Origin: JBKPNJ01 sp963695705
GTDB lineage: Bacteria; Actinomycetota; Actinomycetes; Propionibacteriales; Nocardioidaceae
Direction of reading: 5' to 3'
NCBI GenBank assembly: GCA_963695705.1
Contig: CAVOHB010000001.1
Span: 186,001-250,000, forward strand
Length of the DNA: 64,000 bases
A program made the translations under genes and the position numbers. Positions 61,071 through 64,000 of this stretch are shown one piece after another. The notes beneath the pieces are model-generated. The model searched no databases, was not told the DNA's origin, and worked only from the letters and a program-made list of their open reading frames with translations. Each line of letters starts with the position of its first letter. Position 1 is the stretch's first letter.

Positions 61071-62162
61071 TCAGCCGTGGACGCGGCGCACCCAGGCCGC
61101 CGGGTCGGCGATCTCGGCCGAGGTCGGCAACGTGTTGGGTGATGTCCAGACCGCGTTGAAGCCGTCCATGTCGACCGCCTTCATGACCCCGCGGACGAAG
61201 GTGGCGCCGTCGCGGTACTGCCGCATCTTTGCGTCGAGGCCGATCAACCGACGCAGCATCTGGTCGATCGGGCTCCCGCTCTTGCGCCGCTCGGTGAACC
61301 GATCACGGATGACGTCCACGGTCGGGATGACCGAGGGCCCAACGCCGTCCATCACGACGTCGGCATGTCCCTCGAGCAGGGACATCACCGCGGTGAGCCG
61401 GTCGAGGACGGTTTTCTGCTCCTTGGTCTGGACCAGGTCGAGCAGGGAGCCTCCCCCGTCGCCGCGCATCGACTTGCTGACCCGCTCGAAGCCGTCGCGA
61501 AGCATCGCCGCGATCGTCGCCGGGTCGACCGGAGTGGCTGCGAGCAGCGCGGCGATCTCGGAGCGCAGGTGGTCACGCATCCACGGCACCGCGGTGAACT
61601 GGACCCGGTGGGTCTCCTCGTGCAGGCAGACCCAGAGCCGGAAGTCGGTCGCGTCGACCTTCAGATCGCGCTCGACCTGGAGGACGTTGGGCGCCACCAG
61701 CAGCAGGCGTCCCACCGTCGAGCCGTCCCCGCCGGCAGGTCCCTCCCAGAACGGGTCGAACTGGCCGAGCACCTTGCCCGAGAGGAACGCCAGCAGCGTG
61801 CCCGCTTCGACACCCGTCACCCGCGAGCCGATCGCGCTGACCAGAGCGTGCTGGTCGGGGCGCTTCTCGCGGAGCTTGTCGACGAGCGGCTGCAGCACGT
61901 TCCGCAGGCCGTCGGCGTTGGCCTGGACCCATCCCGGCCGGTCGACGATCACCACCGGTGCACTGCCGGCCTCGGCGGTGAGTCCGGTGTAGTCGCGCAC
62001 GTGCGCGGTGGAGGCGGCGGCTCCCGCCCGTAGCTCGTCGACGACGCGCTGCGCCTCGTCGCGGGAGACCTCGGGCCCGGGCCGCATCATCCGCCTGGCG
62101 GTCGACACCGCGAGTTCCCAGTCCACCATCTCCGCCGTGGTGTCGGCGTCTGCTGCGCTCAT
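61071..62162 (-). CDS. Zinc-dependent metalloprotease-like protein (DUF2342)
   Basis: A 363-residue protein of the zincin_2/DUF2342 family found only in actinobacteria and relatives. The HEXXH-type site is CLHEETHRVQF, and LLEGHADVVMDGVG may supply the third ligand. Catalytic activity has not been clearly shown for the family, so protease is inferred. ATG 62162 matches family starts (MSAADADTTAEMVDW). Confidence 0.87.
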   Translation of the reverse strand: MSAADADTTAEMVDWELAVSTARRMMRPGPEVSRDEAQRVVDELRAGAAASTAHVRDYTGLTAEAGSAPVVIVDRPGWVQANADGLRNVLQPLVDKLREKRPDQHALVSAIGSRVTGVEAGTLLAFLSGKVLGQFDPFWEGPAGGDGSTVGRLLLVAPNVLQVERDLKVDATDFRLWVCLHEETHRVQFTAVPWMRDHLRSEIAALLAATPVDPATIAAMLRDGFERVSKSMRGDGGGSLLDLVQTKEQKTVLDRLTAVMSLLEGHADVVMDGVGPSVIPTVDVIRDRFTERRKSGSPIDQMLRRLIGLDAKMRQYRDGATFVRGVMKAVDMDGFNAVWTSPNTLPTSAEIADPAAWVRRVHG

Positions 62163-62236
62163 GCAACCACCGTACGTGGAGCGACCCAACACCAGGAACA
62201 CCTCCCCCGGACCCGCCCGACCCGCGGGCCGCTCGG

Positions 62237-63703
62237 CTAACAGCCACACGTGGCCAACGCGCTGGCTATCCGGTCGAGGGCGGTACGTGCACGCAGAGTG
62301 TCCACCGGGCGTACCCGGTCGGCGTCCGCCACGAACGCCAGCAGGTCACCGTCGCGCGCCTGCGCGACGCCGGCGTAGACGGTGACACCGGTCAGGGTCC
62401 CGGTCTTGGCGCGGACCACACCCAGGCTCGCCGACGTGCCCCGGTCGACGAACCGGTAGGCCAGCGTGCCGGAGAACCCGGCCACCGGCAGGCCTGCTAC
62501 CACGGCTCGCAGCTCCGGATGGGCCGGGTCGGCCGCTGTCTCCAGCACCTTCGCGAGGGTCGACAGCCGCAGTGCGTCATCGCGAGACAGCCCGCTGCCG
62601 TCGTGGATCGTTGCCGAGCTCAGGTCCACGCCGAGCTTGGTCAGGGTCTGATGAACCGCCTTGACTCCCCCGGAGAACGACGCCGGGAATCCCGCACCGA
62701 CCGCGGTCTGTCGAAGCAGCACCTCGGCGGCCTCGTTGTCGCTCAGCTCGAGGACGTGCTCGACGATCCGTGCGAGCGGGGCGGACTCCACCTGCGCCAG
62801 CGAGTCTGCGACGGGAGGCGCGACGGCGGCCAGTGCGGCGGCGCCGCGGACCGTAATCCCGTGCCGCCGCAGTCCACCGACGAATGCGGCGGCCGCGGCG
62901 GCAACCGGGTCCGTCGAGCGTTCGGCGAACCCTGCCCGCACCCTGCCCTCGTCAACCCAGAGCGCCGAAATCGGGCTCACGACATCGCTCGGCACGTAGC
63001 TCGGTTCCCAGGAGGGACTGGTCGAGGGTCCGCTGAACATGCCGGCGTCCGCGGCGACGCGGACCTCGCGGACCCCGCGTTCGTGCAGCTTGCGTGCCGT
63101 CTTCCTGGCCAGGTTCTCTACCGTCGCTGGTAGGGGGTAGGTCTCGGTCGCCTCCTCGGGGGGCGGGGCGCGCCTGGCCAGCAACGGGTCTCCGCCACCG
63201 ACGAGGAACACGGTCCGTCCGGCGAGGACGGTGCTGGTGGTGAACCGGTGATCGGGTCCGAGCACCTCGAGGGCCGCGGTCGTGGTGAGCAGCTTCACCG
63301 TCGACGCGGGAGTGAAGACGTCCCGTCCGCGCAGGCGCAACAGCGCCTTGCCGCTGTCGAGGTCGTCGACGGCGACTCCGACATGGGGACCGAGCGCCCG
63401 CGCCCCGAGTACCCCGGCGAGATGGGCTGCCAGACCGGCGTGGTCGGACTGCCCTCCGGCCTGCAGCGGGGCCAGCACCGGGCCGGGCCGGGTGACCTGC
63501 GCAAGCTCTAGCCCGGCGGCCGGTGCCGGCTGCGACGGTCCGCTGAACCCGCACGCGCCGAGTCCGCAGACCCACGCGACCAGCGCTACCGAGGCCACGA
63601 CGACCGTGGTCCGGTTCCCGGTGGACCGGAGCCAGGGACGTCGCCGACCTGCCAACGCGTGCCTCCCCCGTCGCTGGGCGTGCTCGATGCTCGTACGGGA
63701 CAC
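62237..63703 (-). CDS. dacB: D-alanyl-D-alanine carboxypeptidase/endopeptidase (PBP4 family)
   Basis: Extracytoplasmic peptidoglycan hydrolase, about 488 residues. An N-terminal membrane helix (TTVVVASVALVAWVCGLGAC) ends in a possible lipobox LGAC. Serine-peptidase motifs are SxxK in PASTVKLL, SDN in LELSDNEAAE and KTG in RAKTGTLTG. GTG 63703 is the last start that does not overlap the divergent ppa gene; GTG 63712 is possible. Confidence 0.9.
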   Translation of the reverse strand: MSRTSIEHAQRRGRHALAGRRRPWLRSTGNRTTVVVASVALVAWVCGLGACGFSGPSQPAPAAGLELAQVTRPGPVLAPLQAGGQSDHAGLAAHLAGVLGARALGPHVGVAVDDLDSGKALLRLRGRDVFTPASTVKLLTTTAALEVLGPDHRFTTSTVLAGRTVFLVGGGDPLLARRAPPPEEATETYPLPATVENLARKTARKLHERGVREVRVAADAGMFSGPSTSPSWEPSYVPSDVVSPISALWVDEGRVRAGFAERSTDPVAAAAAAFVGGLRRHGITVRGAAALAAVAPPVADSLAQVESAPLARIVEHVLELSDNEAAEVLLRQTAVGAGFPASFSGGVKAVHQTLTKLGVDLSSATIHDGSGLSRDDALRLSTLAKVLETAADPAHPELRAVVAGLPVAGFSGTLAYRFVDRGTSASLGVVRAKTGTLTGVTVYAGVAQARDGDLLAFVADADRVRPVDTLRARTALDRIASALATCGC

Positions 63704-63737
63704 TAACCGCACCAACAGTTCGGCGAAGGGCGGGCAT

Positions 63738-64000
63738 GTGAACTTCGACGTCTTCATCGAGATCCCCAAGGGTCAGCGCAACAAGTACGAGATCGACCAC
63801 TCCAGCGGCCGCATCCGTCTGGACCGCACCCTGTTCACGTCGACGCAGTACCCCGCCGACTACGGGTTCATCGAGAACACCCTCGGTCAGGACGACGATC
63901 CTCTCGACGCATTGGTCCTCCTACAGGAGCCGACGTTTCCGGGCTGCCTGATCCTGTGCCGTGCGATCGGCATGTTCCGCATGTCGGACGAGAAGGGCCC
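63738..64000 (+). CDS. ppa: Inorganic pyrophosphatase (3' end outside window)
   Basis: Soluble family I pyrophosphatase; the first 87 residues are visible. GTG 63738 gives VNFDVFIEIPKGQRNKYEID, then LDRTLFTSTQYPADYGFIE and DDDPLDALVLLQEPTFPGC, with the active-site Lys, Glu, Tyr and Asp residues. It is divergent from dacB, as in mycobacteria (Rv3627c/Rv3628). Confidence 0.95.
   Translation, partial: MNFDVFIEIPKGQRNKYEIDHSSGRIRLDRTLFTSTQYPADYGFIENTLGQDDDPLDALVLLQEPTFPGCLILCRAIGMFRMSDEKG

Overview
The window is a very GC-rich actinobacterial core-chromosome segment. It has GTG and TTG starts, chains of 4-bp start/stop overlaps, and gene neighbourhoods that match both Mycobacterium tuberculosis and Streptomyces. 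Mycobacterial blocks include proC / small HTH / 33-aa basic peptide / SDR / acyltransferase, and panC-coaX-lysS-lsr2-clpC together with folE-folP-folB-folK-ftsH-hpt-tilS-zincin-dacB-ppa. Streptomyces blocks include rex-hemA-hemC-hemD and a BldN-type sigma factor next to an RsbN-like anti-sigma factor. The mixture suggests a morphologically complex, non-mycobacterial actinobacterium (a Frankiales- or Sporichthyales-like lineage is a guess). I saw no insertion sequence, prophage, CRISPR array, rRNA or tRNA gene.

Layout. 1-8 kb: menaquinone biosynthesis (menF end, menD, menC, menA) with an AraC/DinB regulator, a DUF6529 membrane protein, the cysteine desulfhydrase Cds1, a DUF4229 protein and a threonine/serine dehydratase. 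9-21 kb: one collinear minus-strand run, rex-hemA-hemC-hemD-hemB-hemL-histidine phosphatase-resA-ccdA-resB-ccsB, joining redox sensing, heme synthesis and system II cytochrome c maturation. 21-24 kb: glutaredoxin, BldN-like sigma and RsbN-like anti-sigma. 24-31 kb: acyltransferase, SDR, bS22-like peptide, HTH protein, acuC, trpS behind a Trp-codon attenuator, proC and proline dehydrogenase. 31-37 kb: a TetR/ABC exporter unit, a sugar phosphate isomerase, Ppx/GppA, a cysteine-rich protein, a VOC protein and a methyltransferase. 37-44 kb: radA-disA, a secreted protein, mutY and a TetR/SMR efflux pair. 44-52 kb: clpC, lsr2, lysS, coaX, panC, a DUF2520 oxidoreductase and a second lsr2. 52-64 kb: two PH-domain membrane proteins, DUF3180, folK, folB, a SnoaL-like protein, folP, folE, ftsH, hpt, tilS, a zincin, dacB and the start of ppa.

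At least 15 reading-frame breaks interrupt otherwise well conserved genes. Eleven or so lie in 9.8-13.6 kb (ccsB, resB, ccdA, resA, phosphatase); the others are in plsC, proC, proline dehydrogenase and radA. The sequence stays protein-like in the shifted frame each time, which points to indel errors in GC runs rather than gene decay.

The most interesting signals are regulatory. They are a complete trpS transcription attenuator with a 10-residue leader peptide containing two Trp codons; a candidate sigma-BldN promoter before the anti-sigma gene; a Rex-like operator at rex; and several palindromes placed exactly on core promoter elements (TetR/ABC, TetR/SMR and the secreted-protein gene).
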